From the NCBI GenBank assembly GCA_020444065.1, contig JAHLLQ010000009.1, positions 62,001 to 126,000 of the forward strand: a stretch of DNA of 64,000 nt, written 5' to 3'. Numbering within the stretch: position 1 is the first letter of the stretch; every line of letters starts with the position of its first letter. The position numbers and the translations under genes were made by a program. Positions 8,477 through 16,931 of the stretch are shown one piece after another. The notes beneath the pieces are model-generated. The model did not search any database, was not told the DNA's origin, and saw nothing but the letters and a program-made list of their open reading frames with translations. Source of the stretch: a bacterium. Lineage in GTDB: Bacteria; Sumerlaeota; Sumerlaeia; SLMS01; JAHLLQ01.

Positions 8477-10066
8477 TCAGCCGCGAGCGGGCAGTGCGAG
8501 GCGAAGCAGGGCGCCGTGGTCGGAGTCGTCGACGGTCAGGTGCCCCCGATGCAGTTCGACGATCTGGCGCGCGAGGTACAGCCCGAGGCCGGTGCCGCCC
8601 TTGCGACGGGTCAGCGGGTTTTCGATCTGGAAGAATTTCTCGAACACCAGGTCGTGGTACTCCGGAGCGATTCCCTCGCCGTTGTCCTGCACGGTGACTT
8701 CGACGGTCTCGCCGTTGTAATGCGTCGTGATGGTGATCGTTTCCTGGCGGGGAGAGAACTTGATGGCGTTATCGATAATGGCTTCGATTGCCTGGGTCAT
8801 CCGTTCGACATCGACCAGCGTATTCGGCAGCGCCTGCTGATCGACCCAACTGACCATCAATTCCTGTTCGTCCAGGCTGCGTTGGCGTTCCTGCAGGACC
8901 TTCTCGATCAAGGTTTCAATATTTGTGGGCTCGAACTGCAGCTCCAACTTGTGGTTATCGAGCAGCGCGATATCCAGGATCGTGTTCACAACCGTGGCGA
9001 GGCGCTCGATGTTGTTCGTAACGATCTTCAACAAGTTGCGCTGGGTGTCGTCGAAGTTGCCGCTGTAGTGCGTCGCCAGGAGATTCGCGGCGCCCCGGAT
9101 CGATGTGAGGGGTGTGCGCAGCTCGTGCGAGACGACGGCGATGAAGTTGTTCTTCATCTCGTCGATGCGGCGAAGCTCTTCGACTTCGCGCGTCAGCGAC
9201 ATGTCGATCACGATCAACAGGGCCTCGCGCGTGGGGACCTTGTTCTCGGTGATGGGCACGGCGTGGATGCGCAGCGGGCTGTTCATTTCGTTCAGCGGTT
9301 CGAAGTCGCCGCGTTGTTCCGCGGCGCTCTGGATGGCGGCGTCCGCCATTTCCCGCAACTTGACGCCGAGGCTGTTGAGCTCGGGGATTTCCAGGTTCTC
9401 GATCTGAGATTCTTCCGCCAGGCCAAGCAGCCCCCTGGCCCGGCCGTTGGCCATCACGACGTTGCCGCCTTCGGTTGTCAGCACGATCCCCGCGGGGATG
9501 CTCTCGAAGGCCTTTGTCAGCTCCGCATTCACGTGGCGCAACTGGCGGCCCAGGCTGAAGCGGTCTATCGTCACGGAAAGGAATCGCGCGACGGCGCGGA
9601 CGACTTCCAGATCGTCCTTGTCCAGCTTCGATTGATCCGACTTGTTTGTAATATTAATGACTCCGAGGACCTTGCCCTCGGAGTGGATTGGTGCGCTGAT
9701 GTATGTATTCGTGGTGTACCGACGGTCGTTCTCGCGGCGACGGGTTGCGACCGACAGCCGGGGCTCGCCGGATTCCGCCACCTTGCCGGCAATGCCTTCG
9801 CCGACTTTGACTCGGATCGATTTGGTCAGCTCGGGATCGATGCCGGACGCCGCCGCGACGCTGAGTTCCGCGGCCTTGTGGTCCAGCAGGAGGATCGAGC
9901 AGCGCTCGACGCGCAGCAATTGCTGAATCAGCTCGACAGTCGACTTGAGAACGGAACCAAGTTCGCCCCCGGAGGAGACGATCTCGCTGAGGATCGTCAG
10001 CAGTTGGACATAGGAGAACTTCTCGGATTCCGTTATCGAGACAGGCATTTGCTGTGTGTTCGTCAT
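8477..10066 (-). CDS. GAF-PAS sensor histidine kinase
   Basis: A 529-residue cytoplasmic sensor kinase with no membrane segment. A GAF domain (about residues 30-175) is followed by a PAS domain (about 185-295), a dimerisation/phosphoacceptor helix with the H-box SHELRTPLTSIRG, and a HATPase domain with N-box DNAIKFSP, G1 VQDNGEGI and G2 GGTGLGLYL. No receiver domain or response regulator lies beside it, so it is an orphan in this window. The ATG at 10066 is preferred because the longer frame would use TTG and add a non-conserved N-terminal stretch. Confidence 0.92.
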   Translation of the reverse strand: MTNTQQMPVSITESEKFSYVQLLTILSEIVSSGGELGSVLKSTVELIQQLLRVERCSILLLDHKAAELSVAAASGIDPELTKSIRVKVGEGIAGKVAESGEPRLSVATRRRENDRRYTTNTYISAPIHSEGKVLGVINITNKSDQSKLDKDDLEVVRAVARFLSVTIDRFSLGRQLRHVNAELTKAFESIPAGIVLTTEGGNVVMANGRARGLLGLAEESQIENLEIPELNSLGVKLREMADAAIQSAAEQRGDFEPLNEMNSPLRIHAVPITENKVPTREALLIVIDMSLTREVEELRRIDEMKNNFIAVVSHELRTPLTSIRGAANLLATHYSGNFDDTQRNLLKIVTNNIERLATVVNTILDIALLDNHKLELQFEPTNIETLIEKVLQERQRSLDEQELMVSWVDQQALPNTLVDVERMTQAIEAIIDNAIKFSPRQETITITTHYNGETVEVTVQDNGEGIAPEYHDLVFEKFFQIENPLTRRKGGTGLGLYLARQIVELHRGHLTVDDSDHGALLRLALPARG

Positions 10067-10362
10067 CGTCGTGCCAGATTGGCTCCAACCCCAAGAGACG
10101 TCTTTCCTATGTCTGGACAAGAGCGCCGAGGCTGGCAAGGATTTTCATTCCAAACCTCAGGTCCCTCGCGAACTTTCATTCGTTTACCATGCCAGAACCA
10201 TTCCGTTTTAGGGGATGGCGCCGACGGCGTTTCCACGGCTTGTCATGGAAACTATGACGCTGGGCCAATCGATCTCCCTTGATTTTGCGGGGGCTGTTAG
10301 GGTTGGGTTCCCACTCAGCGGCGAAATGCCCTGGAATCAGACATGAAGCAAGGATTTACATT

Positions 10363-11391
10363 ATGTACACTGTAGCTATTTTGGGTGCCTCGGGCGCCGT
10401 CGGTCGCGAGATGTTGCGAGTTCTTGAGCAGCGTCAGTTTCCCACAAAGGAAGTCCGCCTGTTGGCTTCCGCACGTTCCGCGGGGAGTCGTTATCCTTAC
10501 CGCGGCGGGCTGCTGACAGTCGAGGCCGTCACACCCGAGTCCTTCGACGGGGTGGACCTGGCTCTGTTCAGCGCCGGCGCTTCCATCTCGAAGGAATGGG
10601 CTCCCGTGGCTGCAGACCGCGGTGCTATCGTCGTGGATAACACGAGCGCCTTCCGCATGGACGAGGACGTTCCCCTGGTGGTGCCCGAGTGCAACGCGCA
10701 CGCCATCGCCAAGGTCCCTTCCCGTCGCATCATCGCGAACCCGAATTGCTCCACGATTCAGATGGTTCAGGTGCTGAAGCCGTTGCACGAGAAGTTCGGT
10801 CTGAAGCGCATCGTCGTTGCGACCTACCAGTCCGTCAGCGGCAGCGGCACCGAGGCGATGGAGGAACTGCGCGATCAGAGCATCTCGATTCTCGAGGGCG
10901 ATCCGAACTTCGACATCAAGGTCTATCCGCACCAGATCGCGTTCAATTGTTTGCCGCACATCGATGTCTTTCAGGAAAATGGTTATACCAAGGAAGAGAT
11001 GAAGATGGTGAACGAGACGCGCAAGATTCTGGAGGCGCCGGAGATCATGGTTTCCGCCACTTGCGTGCGCGTTCCGGTTTTCCGCGGCCACAGCGAATCC
11101 GTGAACTGCGAATTCGGCAAGCCGGTCACCCCCGCGCAGGTTCGCGAGCTGATCGCACAGATTCCGAACTGCGTTGTCGTCGACGATCCGGCCAACAACC
11201 AGTATCCGTCGCAGATCTACAGCGAAGGGCGCGACGAGACGTACGTCGGCCGCGTTCGCCAGGACATCTCGAAGCCGGAAGGCACGGCGATCGATATGTG
11301 GGTCGTCAGCGACAACCTGCGCAAGGGCGCTGCGCTCAACGCCGTTCAGATCGGCGAGACGCTGGCCAAGACCGGGCTGCTTTCTGCCTGA
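10363..11391 (+). CDS. asd: Aspartate-semialdehyde dehydrogenase
   Basis: Reduces aspartyl phosphate to aspartate semialdehyde with NADPH, feeding lysine/diaminopimelate, threonine and methionine synthesis. The 342-residue length is normal. It shows the nucleotide-binding GASGAVGREML at the N terminus, the active-site cysteine in NPNCST (Cys129), and the catalytic histidine in FRGHSESV. An AAGGA site lies 8 nt upstream of the ATG at 10363. A strong terminator follows the stop. Confidence 0.96.
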   Translation: MYTVAILGASGAVGREMLRVLEQRQFPTKEVRLLASARSAGSRYPYRGGLLTVEAVTPESFDGVDLALFSAGASISKEWAPVAADRGAIVVDNTSAFRMDEDVPLVVPECNAHAIAKVPSRRIIANPNCSTIQMVQVLKPLHEKFGLKRIVVATYQSVSGSGTEAMEELRDQSISILEGDPNFDIKVYPHQIAFNCLPHIDVFQENGYTKEEMKMVNETRKILEAPEIMVSATCVRVPVFRGHSESVNCEFGKPVTPAQVRELIAQIPNCVVVDDPANNQYPSQIYSEGRDETYVGRVRQDISKPEGTAIDMWVVSDNLRKGAALNAVQIGETLAKTGLLSA

Positions 11392-11408
11392 CGGATTGAT
11401 TGCTCACC

Positions 11409-11462
11409 AAAGAAGATCCGCCCCCTGGCAGTGCGCCGGGGGGCGGTTTGTTTTCCGGCTGA
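11409..11462 (+). terminator. asd terminator; copy 1 of a 54-bp direct repeat
   Basis: The stem CCGCCCCCTGGC / GCGCCGGGGGGCGG with a TTTGTTTT tract ends asd. The whole 54-bp segment recurs at 12237-12290 with 52 of 54 positions identical. The two copies bracket the MNT-HEPN pair. Confidence 0.85.
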
Positions 11463-11567
11463 ATGCTCTGAAGTCGTTTCTGGGGCCATGTCAGATGACC
11501 AGGATGGGCTTGCAATCCGGGGACAAACCCAACCAGAATCAATGAGTTGGTTGCCAGGAGCATCGTA

Positions 11568-11852
11568 ATGAAGTCGATCGGCACACTCCCGAACGAAGAG
11601 ATTATCCGCGTAGCTGCGCGCTACGGAGCGAGGAGAGTGCGTGTCTTTGGTTCTCGCGTCCGCGGCGAGGAGCGACCCGACAGTGACCTCGACTTGTTGG
11701 TTGAGTTCGACCAAGATCGAAGCTTGCTCGATGCAATCGGACTTGAGCAGGAACTTGAGGAGCTCCTCGGTTTCCCGGTTCAGGTCCTGACTCCTGCCGG
11801 TCTTTCGCCCATCCTTCGCGACGAAGTCCTCAGCACCGCCTTGCCCTTATGA
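11568..11852 (+). CDS. mntA: MNT-domain nucleotidyltransferase antitoxin (MntA type)
   Basis: A 94-residue minimal nucleotidyltransferase with the GSRVRG motif and the metal-binding DSDLDLLVEF (GSx10DxD pattern). In MntA/HepT modules this protein adenylylates the HEPN toxin on a tyrosine and silences it. CAGGAG lies 7 nt upstream of the ATG. The stop overlaps the HEPN start (ATGA), the usual translational coupling. The gene pair sits between two copies of the asd terminator. Confidence 0.9.
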   Translation: MKSIGTLPNEEIIRVAARYGARRVRVFGSRVRGEERPDSDLDLLVEFDQDRSLLDAIGLEQELEELLGFPVQVLTPAGLSPILRDEVLSTALPL

Positions 11853-12193
11853 AAACGGATCGGGATTTTCTCCTGCACATTCTCGATGCGGTTGTTGATG
11901 CTCTGACCTACGCTTCAGGCGGGGAGGAGGAGTTCTTTGCGGACAAGAAAACCCAGGATGCTATTCTTCGGAAGTTGGAGGTCATCGGTGAGGCCACCAA
12001 GCGTCTTTCCCCTGAACTCAAGGCTGCGAATCCCGACATTCCCTGGCGTCAGATCGCGGGCATGCGAGACAAACTCATCCACGATTACTTTGGTGTTGAT
12101 CTGAAACTTGTCTGGAACGTGGTCAGCCAAGTTCTGCCCGGATTCGAGGAGAACGTCCGCCGAATCCTCAAGGAGCTTTCGCCACGAACCTGA
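11849..12193 (+). CDS. hepT: HEPN-domain toxin (HepT/DUF86 type)
   Basis: A 114-residue all-helical HEPN protein. The diagnostic RX4HXY motif is present as RDKLIHDY: Arg and His form the ribonuclease centre, and the Tyr is the known adenylylation target of MntA. Other family features are ILRKLEVIGEATKRLS and DIPWRQIAGMRD. It is co-transcribed and coupled with the preceding nucleotidyltransferase. Expected role: RNase toxin in growth control or phage defence. The motif is intact, so the toxin is probably active. Confidence 0.92.
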   Translation: MKTDRDFLLHILDAVVDALTYASGGEEEFFADKKTQDAILRKLEVIGEATKRLSPELKAANPDIPWRQIAGMRDKLIHDYFGVDLKLVWNVVSQVLPGFEENVRRILKELSPRT

Positions 12194-12236
12194 GGGGGAT
12201 GGCCAGAATTCCCGACGCAAGACCGGGTTGCTGACT

Positions 12237-12290
12237 AAAGAAGATCCGCCCCCTGGCAATGCGCCGGGGGGCGGTTTGTTTTTCGGCTGA
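12237..12290. repeat. Copy 2 of the asd terminator repeat
   Basis: Identical to 11409-11462 except for two positions, and preceded at 12218-12232 by a 15-bp near-copy of the last codons of asd (AAGACCGGG.TGCT). It acts as a terminator after the HEPN gene and, being palindromic, may also serve the convergent GyrI gene. Confidence 0.85.
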
Positions 12291-12295
12291 GCCAA

Positions 12296-12790
12296 CTACT
12301 TCACCGGCACGCAGATATCCACGATGCAGCGCCCTTCCGGGTGTGTGTCCGGATCGTTCAGGTAGTGCTCGTAACACGGCCGCTCGTCGATCGTGAGCCC
12401 CTGGGCGGGGATCCACTCTTCGATCAGTTGATCCCACGCGGCCTGATATTCCGGCGGGAGCAGTTCGTGGCGTGCGACGGCGTACCTGCCGGCGGGAAGC
12501 ACGCAACGTTCGACTTCGCCTTCGGCCGGCGTTTCCGGCGGGACGGTCAGGCAGATCGCCATGCGCAATGCGTCCTCGCGCGGCACGTCGGGGTCGATCT
12601 CGTAGGTGGCAAGCAGTTGCGTTTCCGGGAAGCGTACCAACCCACGCGGCTCCGCCCATGCGAACATGCGCTGCATCACGCCCATGAAGGCTTCGCCATC
12701 GCCCGCGCGAAACGGACCTTTGTGGCGGACGACTGCCACATCGAACGCGGGCTTTTCTTTCACTTCGATGCTGCTTGCTTTCGGGGTCAT
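12296..12790 (-). CDS. Stand-alone GyrI-like effector-binding protein
   Basis: A 164-residue protein consisting of a single GyrI-like (AraC effector-binding) fold, used elsewhere to bind small hydrophobic or cationic ligands or to inhibit gyrase (SbmC). It has the family end pattern CYEHYLNDPDTHPEGRC and VDICVPVK. It is clearly paralogous to the second domain of the neighbouring AraC protein (shared RHKGPF/RHTGPF, TVPPET, GRYAVAR/GKYAVAR, LLPPE). AGGAG lies 6 nt before the ATG. The AraC gene is 24 bp upstream in the same direction, so they form an operon. Confidence 0.88.
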   Translation of the reverse strand: MTPKASSIEVKEKPAFDVAVVRHKGPFRAGDGEAFMGVMQRMFAWAEPRGLVRFPETQLLATYEIDPDVPREDALRMAICLTVPPETPAEGEVERCVLPAGRYAVARHELLPPEYQAAWDQLIEEWIPAQGLTIDERPCYEHYLNDPDTHPEGRCIVDICVPVK

Positions 12791-12814
12791 CGGTGGCTCC
12801 TTGGAGGAATCGAT

Positions 12815-13792
12815 CTACAGCGCCTTCACGGGCACGCACAGGTCGACAACGCAGCGGCCTTCGGGGTGTTGTTTGGGGTCGTTGTGGTAGAGCTCGTAGC
12901 ACAAGCCGTCGCCGGGCTGGTAGCCGCTCTGCGGAAACCACCCGCCCATCAGGCCGGTCCAGGCGTCTTCGAACTCGGGGGGCAGCAGCTCGAAGCGCGC
13001 GACGGCGTACTTGCCCCCAGCGATCGTCATCTTGCCGATCTCACCGTCGACGACCGTCTCCGGCGGGACGGTGACGCAGACGCTAAGGCGCAGCTTGTCC
13101 TCCTCGGTGATGTTCGGATCGTCGTGATAGGTGGCGAGCATCTGGGTCTTCGGGAACTGCAGCAACCCGCGCGGCCCCGCCCACTGGCACAAGCGCGCAA
13201 AGAGCCCTTCGAACAGCTTTGCGTCGCCCTTGAACGGTCCCGTGTGGCGGATGTACGCGACGCACATCTCGGGCATTTCTTTCACTTCAACTTCCGCGGT
13301 GATTTCCTTGCTCATTGCAATCCTCCATGTCGGTTTGTGGCCGAAGCCGGTCGCAATGTACTCAACGTGGATTGTGAAGTCTTTCCGAGGCTTGCGAATC
13401 GATTGATCGATCTTGCTATTCGATTGGCCGATCTTGCGCCGACGCCATTCGGTGGCGCTCATTCCGGTGGTGGCGCGGAACGCGCGCGCAAACGGTGCCG
13501 AGCCGGAGAAGCCGCAATCGAAGGCGATCTGCGTGACCGAATCGCGGGGATTCGCGATCAACTTCTGCGCGGCACGTTCCACGCGCAGGCGCGCCACGAA
13601 TGCATTCAACGTTTCGCCCGTCATACCGCGAAAGATGCGATGAAAATGGAACGGCGAGAAGTTCGCGACGCGGGCGAGTTTCTCCAGCGGCAACGGCTCG
13701 GCCAGGTGCGCTTCGATGTAATCCATCACGCGATGAATCCGTGCGCGATACTCCTCGCGCACCGCATCGGCGGGGGAGAGCGGTTCAGACAT
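12815..13792 (-). CDS. AraC-family regulator with C-terminal GyrI-like ligand domain
   Basis: A 325-residue transcription factor. Residues 1-120 are an AraC-type double HTH (VANFSPFHFHRIFRGMTGE, then IAFDCGFSGSAPFARAFRA). Residues 160-325 are a GyrI-like effector-binding domain, giving a Rob/SoxS-type ligand-responsive activator. The ATG at 13792 has GAGG 8 nt upstream; an upstream TTG start is weaker. Inside the gene, an in-frame ATG at 13315 has its own strong GGAGGA site, so the ligand domain may also be made alone. Likely targets include the downstream GyrI paralogue. Confidence 0.9.
   Translation of the reverse strand: MSEPLSPADAVREEYRARIHRVMDYIEAHLAEPLPLEKLARVANFSPFHFHRIFRGMTGETLNAFVARLRVERAAQKLIANPRDSVTQIAFDCGFSGSAPFARAFRATTGMSATEWRRRKIGQSNSKIDQSIRKPRKDFTIHVEYIATGFGHKPTWRIAMSKEITAEVEVKEMPEMCVAYIRHTGPFKGDAKLFEGLFARLCQWAGPRGLLQFPKTQMLATYHDDPNITEEDKLRLSVCVTVPPETVVDGEIGKMTIAGGKYAVARFELLPPEFEDAWTGLMGGWFPQSGYQPGDGLCYELYHNDPKQHPEGRCVVDLCVPVKAL
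13313..13326 (-). promoter_or_regulatory. Internal ribosome binding site in the araC-gyrI gene
   Basis: GGAGGATTGCAATG lies exactly at the junction between the HTH region and the GyrI domain, in frame. The Shine-Dalgarno match is better than the one at the gene's own start. It would yield a free ~165-residue GyrI protein. Confidence 0.6.
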
Positions 13793-13915
13793 GCCGAAGA
13801 CCTCGTGAAATCCCAAATCCCGGAAAGATACAGGCAGCTGTACCCGATCGCCCGGGAGAAGGCGACAGGAATTTCGAGTGGAAGCGGAGGATGGGCAGGC
13901 GAGGGAAGCGGTTTC

Positions 13916-13949
13916 GAGTACGAGTTCGAGTGCGAGTACGTGTACGAGT
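13916..13949. repeat. GAGTAC/GAGTTC hexanucleotide repeat
   Basis: A short low-complexity run of hexamers (CGAGTACGAGTTCGAG...GTACGAGT) in the intergenic region upstream of the araC gene. No function is evident. Confidence 0.6.
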
Positions 13950-13964
13950 CAGGGCGAAGGTACT

Positions 13965-13991
13965 TCGTGCTCTTTATGACTTCGTGGTGAT
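13965..13991. repeat. Dispersed repeat TGCTCTT..TGACTTCGTGGTGA, copy 1
   Basis: The segment around GTGCTCTTTATGACTTCGTG immediately follows the stop of the lipoprotein gene at 13992. It matches 14925-14953, where the same unit forms the 3' coding end of the paralogous gene. Confidence 0.6.
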
Positions 13992-14915
13992 TCAATTCTT
14001 TGGCGCAGGGGCAGTTGAGAGCTTCCACCCGACGGCCGGCGGGGGAGTGCTCACACACTCCTCTCGAATCATCGCGAGGCTCTCCGACTCCTCTGCAACA
14101 AGCACGATTGCGTACGAGGTCGTGTAGACATGACTTGCGCGAACGGGCCCCTCGCCCGGAGGATCGACGGGGTACAGGATCATGCCTTCGAAGGCGCCAT
14201 CCTTTGTTCCTGCATCGATCCTCACCGCGGTATCGCGATTCGTACATGTAGACGGGGTTTCCCGGGTAGAGACATCCCCGACATTGATGACCCTTGTTAC
14301 AATCGGCGCATCCAGCAACCACGGAAGATACCTCGCCGGTAATGTGGGTTTCCCCGTTGCCGGCTTCTTCAATCCGCCTTCACGCAGCAGCGCATCGCCA
14401 TTCTCTTTGGTGCGGGGCTCCAGTCCTGCATTCACCCAACTACAGAACGCCGGCATTTGCCGTTCCGGGATTGCGTACACGCGCTCGCCCCACGGGACCA
14501 GGATCAGTTCGGTTGGTAGATTGAGCTTGTTGGATTCCGCAATAGAATCGTCGCCCAGCAGATGCAGACGGCCATCGCTCTCGGTGACTCGTCCCCAGTT
14601 CTGTGCGTCCATGCCTGAGCAGGACCGTTGGCTGAAGACGAATCCGCTCTTCGGGGCGACCAGCAGAGTCCAATGCGCGCTAAGCGACACGCCCGCATCG
14701 TATTTGCCCGCCCACGGATGATCGGCAAGCCCTTCCAATTCGCGCGCGATTTCCTCTGCCTTTTGTTCGGCGGCCTCGCTCCAGGCCGGCCGGGGGGGAA
14801 TGGTGGGCAAATCATCAACCGTGACAGACGACTTCCCGCCTCCAGAAGACACACATCCCGCAAGAACCAGCAGAGTAATCAAGACGCCAACCCCAGCGGG
14901 TATTCTCATCCTCAC
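13992..14915 (-). CDS. Lipoprotein of unknown function, paralogue of the next gene
   Basis: A 307-residue lipoprotein: signal sequence with lipobox LVLAGC and the lipidated Cys near residue 21. I do not recognise the family. It shares a layout with the neighbouring 302-residue exported protein: HPWAGKY..., VAPKSGF, WGERVYAIPERQM, CSWVNAGLEPR, and near the end RIDAGTKDGAFEGM. The two arose by duplication. Its start overlaps the stop of the upstream paralogue by 4 bp, so they are coupled. The IDAG..DG.FEGM segment suggests a small beta-barrel near the C terminus. Confidence 0.75.
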   Translation of the reverse strand: MRMRIPAGVGVLITLLVLAGCVSSGGGKSSVTVDDLPTIPPRPAWSEAAEQKAEEIARELEGLADHPWAGKYDAGVSLSAHWTLLVAPKSGFVFSQRSCSGMDAQNWGRVTESDGRLHLLGDDSIAESNKLNLPTELILVPWGERVYAIPERQMPAFCSWVNAGLEPRTKENGDALLREGGLKKPATGKPTLPARYLPWLLDAPIVTRVINVGDVSTRETPSTCTNRDTAVRIDAGTKDGAFEGMILYPVDPPGEGPVRASHVYTTSYAIVLVAEESESLAMIREECVSTPPPAVGWKLSTAPAPKN

Positions 14916-15820
14916 GATCCCTCTCCGTGCTCTTCGTGACTTCGTGGTGAATCCCCCTGTGCTTCTTCTGCGGCCGCGCGCATTCTCTTCCCACGTGGAG
15001 AGCGCGATGTGACGGAGGCCCCCAAAGTCGGCACGCGGTCAGATGCCCCCGTGGAGATCCATCCATTCGAGGTGTTTTCATCCACCGATGAAATCCAAAA
15101 CGACCCGCCTGCACTTGGCTCCATCACCCACAATCTCATACCCTCGAAAACGCCGTCGCTTGATCCGGCATCGATCTTGAACCAAACGCCCGTGTCTTCG
15201 CCGTATTTCGTCTCCTTCGTCACCAGGTCCCCGACTTCCAGGATGGTGGCTTCCAGAGGTTCTTCCAGCAGCCACTTCCGATACTCTTCCGGGACTTGGG
15301 GCAGGCCGGGGGCGGGCTTTGCTTCATCGCCTTCGCGCAGGTAGCAGAACCCGTACATCGAGTTGCGCGGCTCCTCCCCCGAATTCACATAGTTGCAGAA
15401 TCCCTTCATTTGTCCCGGAGGAGAAAGATAGAATCGTTCCCCCCAGCGAATGGGGATCATGTCCGCATAGATTTCGCTCGGATACCAGCTTATAACCGGG
15501 CATTCCAGAGAGAGGTAAAGTTGGTCGTCAAACTCTGCTACGGAGCCATGAAGTCGAAAGAACGGCGGGCAACATCCGTATGATTCATACAGAAATCCGT
15601 AATGCGGGGCGACGGCCACCCAACAATTTTCCTGCAGATATAGGCCGGCCCAATGATCGTCGGGCAGCTTCGCGGCCTCGGCTTCGATCTTGGCTCGAAG
15701 TTCTTCCATCTCCTGCTGCGGTTCATCCGGAATGAACGCGGACTTGCATTGGTTGTCTTCGGCAAGCGCCGAGACCCCCAGCGCGAGCGCCAGGGACAGA
15801 ACAAGCGGGATCGCTTTCAT
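14912..15820 (-). CDS. Exported protein of unknown function, first of a paralogous pair
   Basis: A 302-residue protein with a Sec signal peptide (MKAIPLVLSLALALGVSALA) but no lipobox. It has several cysteines (CKSAF, ENC, YGCCPPF, FCNYVN, FCYLREG), which probably form disulfides. It shares DDHWAGLY, VAPHYGF, WGERFYLSPPGQM, CNYVNSGEEPR and FKIDAGSSDGVFEGM with the lipoprotein downstream. The last ~13 codons are written by a dispersed intergenic repeat, so this C-terminal tail is probably a recent acquisition. Function unknown. Confidence 0.75.
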   Translation of the reverse strand: MKAIPLVLSLALALGVSALAEDNQCKSAFIPDEPQQEMEELRAKIEAEAAKLPDDHWAGLYLQENCWVAVAPHYGFLYESYGCCPPFFRLHGSVAEFDDQLYLSLECPVISWYPSEIYADMIPIRWGERFYLSPPGQMKGFCNYVNSGEEPRNSMYGFCYLREGDEAKPAPGLPQVPEEYRKWLLEEPLEATILEVGDLVTKETKYGEDTGVWFKIDAGSSDGVFEGMRLWVMEPSAGGSFWISSVDENTSNGWISTGASDRVPTLGASVTSRSPRGKRMRAAAEEAQGDSPRSHEEHGEGS

Positions 15821-15892
15821 CGTCTCACCTCGATGAGAAATTCTGGCCCTGATGAGAACTGGACTGTGGGGACGGAGGGTGGGTTTGTTTCC

Positions 15893-16852
15893 TCAGAGCT
15901 CCGCGTAACGCGTTGCGAAGTCTCGCGCTCTTTCGACCTGGTAGTTCCTCGCGATGAACTCCAGCACCGGTTCGATCGCGGCGCGCTTTTGTTCGGCGGA
16001 CTGGTTGAAGCCACCGGTGCGCGGGCGTCGTCGGCGGAAGATGATCGGCGTCGTGCAGTCAGTCAGGTCGATGGCGTGCAGCAGCAGCAGCACGGGGCGT
16101 CGACGCGTCGCGAGGCGCTGCAGGGCCGCGATGGTGCGCTCTGGCCCGAGCGCGACGATCGCCGCGCCTGTCAGCGGCAGGCCGAACGGCGGCAGTGTCG
16201 TGACCGGAAACTCCATCAGGCGGGAATCGGCAAACGACGCAGCTTTCTTGCGCAGGCGATGCGGCTGCGGGAAGTAGGGCGCTCGCGGCGCACGCACGTA
16301 GGCCAGGCGGCCGAACTGGCGCTTGCCCGGTTGGATACGGCGCGCCAGCCACGCATCGGCCGCGCGCAGCACCGGCCCCAGCGCCGTCGGCAGAACCGAG
16401 GCATCGTACACGTAATCCAGTCGCCGCAGGACTCGCAGAACGCGCGCATCGACATCGTAGCCCGGTGAACGAAATCCGATTGGTGCGGGCAGTCCCGCGG
16501 CGCGGATGATACGGTCGGTGCGGGTGATCTGCTCCAGGATCGCGCCGACGGGCAGACGCGTCAGGCCGATGCGGTGCGTGTAGCTGTGGTTTGCGATCTC
16601 GTGACCGGCGCCGGCGATCTGGCGAGCCAGCGCGCGTTTCGCAGGCAATTGCAGATCGCGTCCGACGAGGAAGAAGCTGGCCGGCACGCCGTGGTCCGCG
16701 AACAGATCGAGGAGATTGGGAATCCCCTGCTGCCAGGCGGGATCGCGCTCAAAGGAATCGCCTTCCTTCTGTCCATAGCACCGCCGCACGGCCCACAGGC
16801 CATCGACGTCGACCTGGACGAATGCGGGAGGCTGGAAGGACTTGGAGGGCAT
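15893..16852 (-). CDS. Polysaccharide deacetylase-like protein (NodB/CE4 fold)
   Basis: A 319-residue member of the CE4/NodB superfamily. Visible motifs are VDVDGLW (motif 1 region), VPASFFLVG, HEIANHSYTHRIG (motif 2, with the two metal-binding His) and GFRSPGYDVD (motif 3). The later DASVLPTALGP and LLLHAIDLTD (motif 5-like His) follow in order. It likely removes acetyl groups from a cell-envelope or exported polysaccharide. No signal peptide is visible, so action may be cytoplasmic; the closest relatives may be the PIG-L-like/PuuE-type subgroup. The ATG at 16852 is chosen over a TTG 30 bp upstream. Confidence 0.85.
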   Translation of the reverse strand: MPSKSFQPPAFVQVDVDGLWAVRRCYGQKEGDSFERDPAWQQGIPNLLDLFADHGVPASFFLVGRDLQLPAKRALARQIAGAGHEIANHSYTHRIGLTRLPVGAILEQITRTDRIIRAAGLPAPIGFRSPGYDVDARVLRVLRRLDYVYDASVLPTALGPVLRAADAWLARRIQPGKRQFGRLAYVRAPRAPYFPQPHRLRKKAASFADSRLMEFPVTTLPPFGLPLTGAAIVALGPERTIAALQRLATRRRPVLLLLHAIDLTDCTTPIIFRRRRPRTGGFNQSAEQKRAAIEPVLEFIARNYQVERARDFATRYAEL

Positions 16853-16931
16853 AGCGCGCGTTTCCCTGAATGGAGCCAACAAGATACGTTCACTACTTGT
16901 CGCCCCGACCGCGAGTCAATTCGTGCCCGTT

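Noticed and set aside
8516-10282. 588-codon plus-strand frame opposite the histidine kinase
   Set aside because: Antisense shadow; the product lacks known features and the minus-strand kinase motifs are complete.
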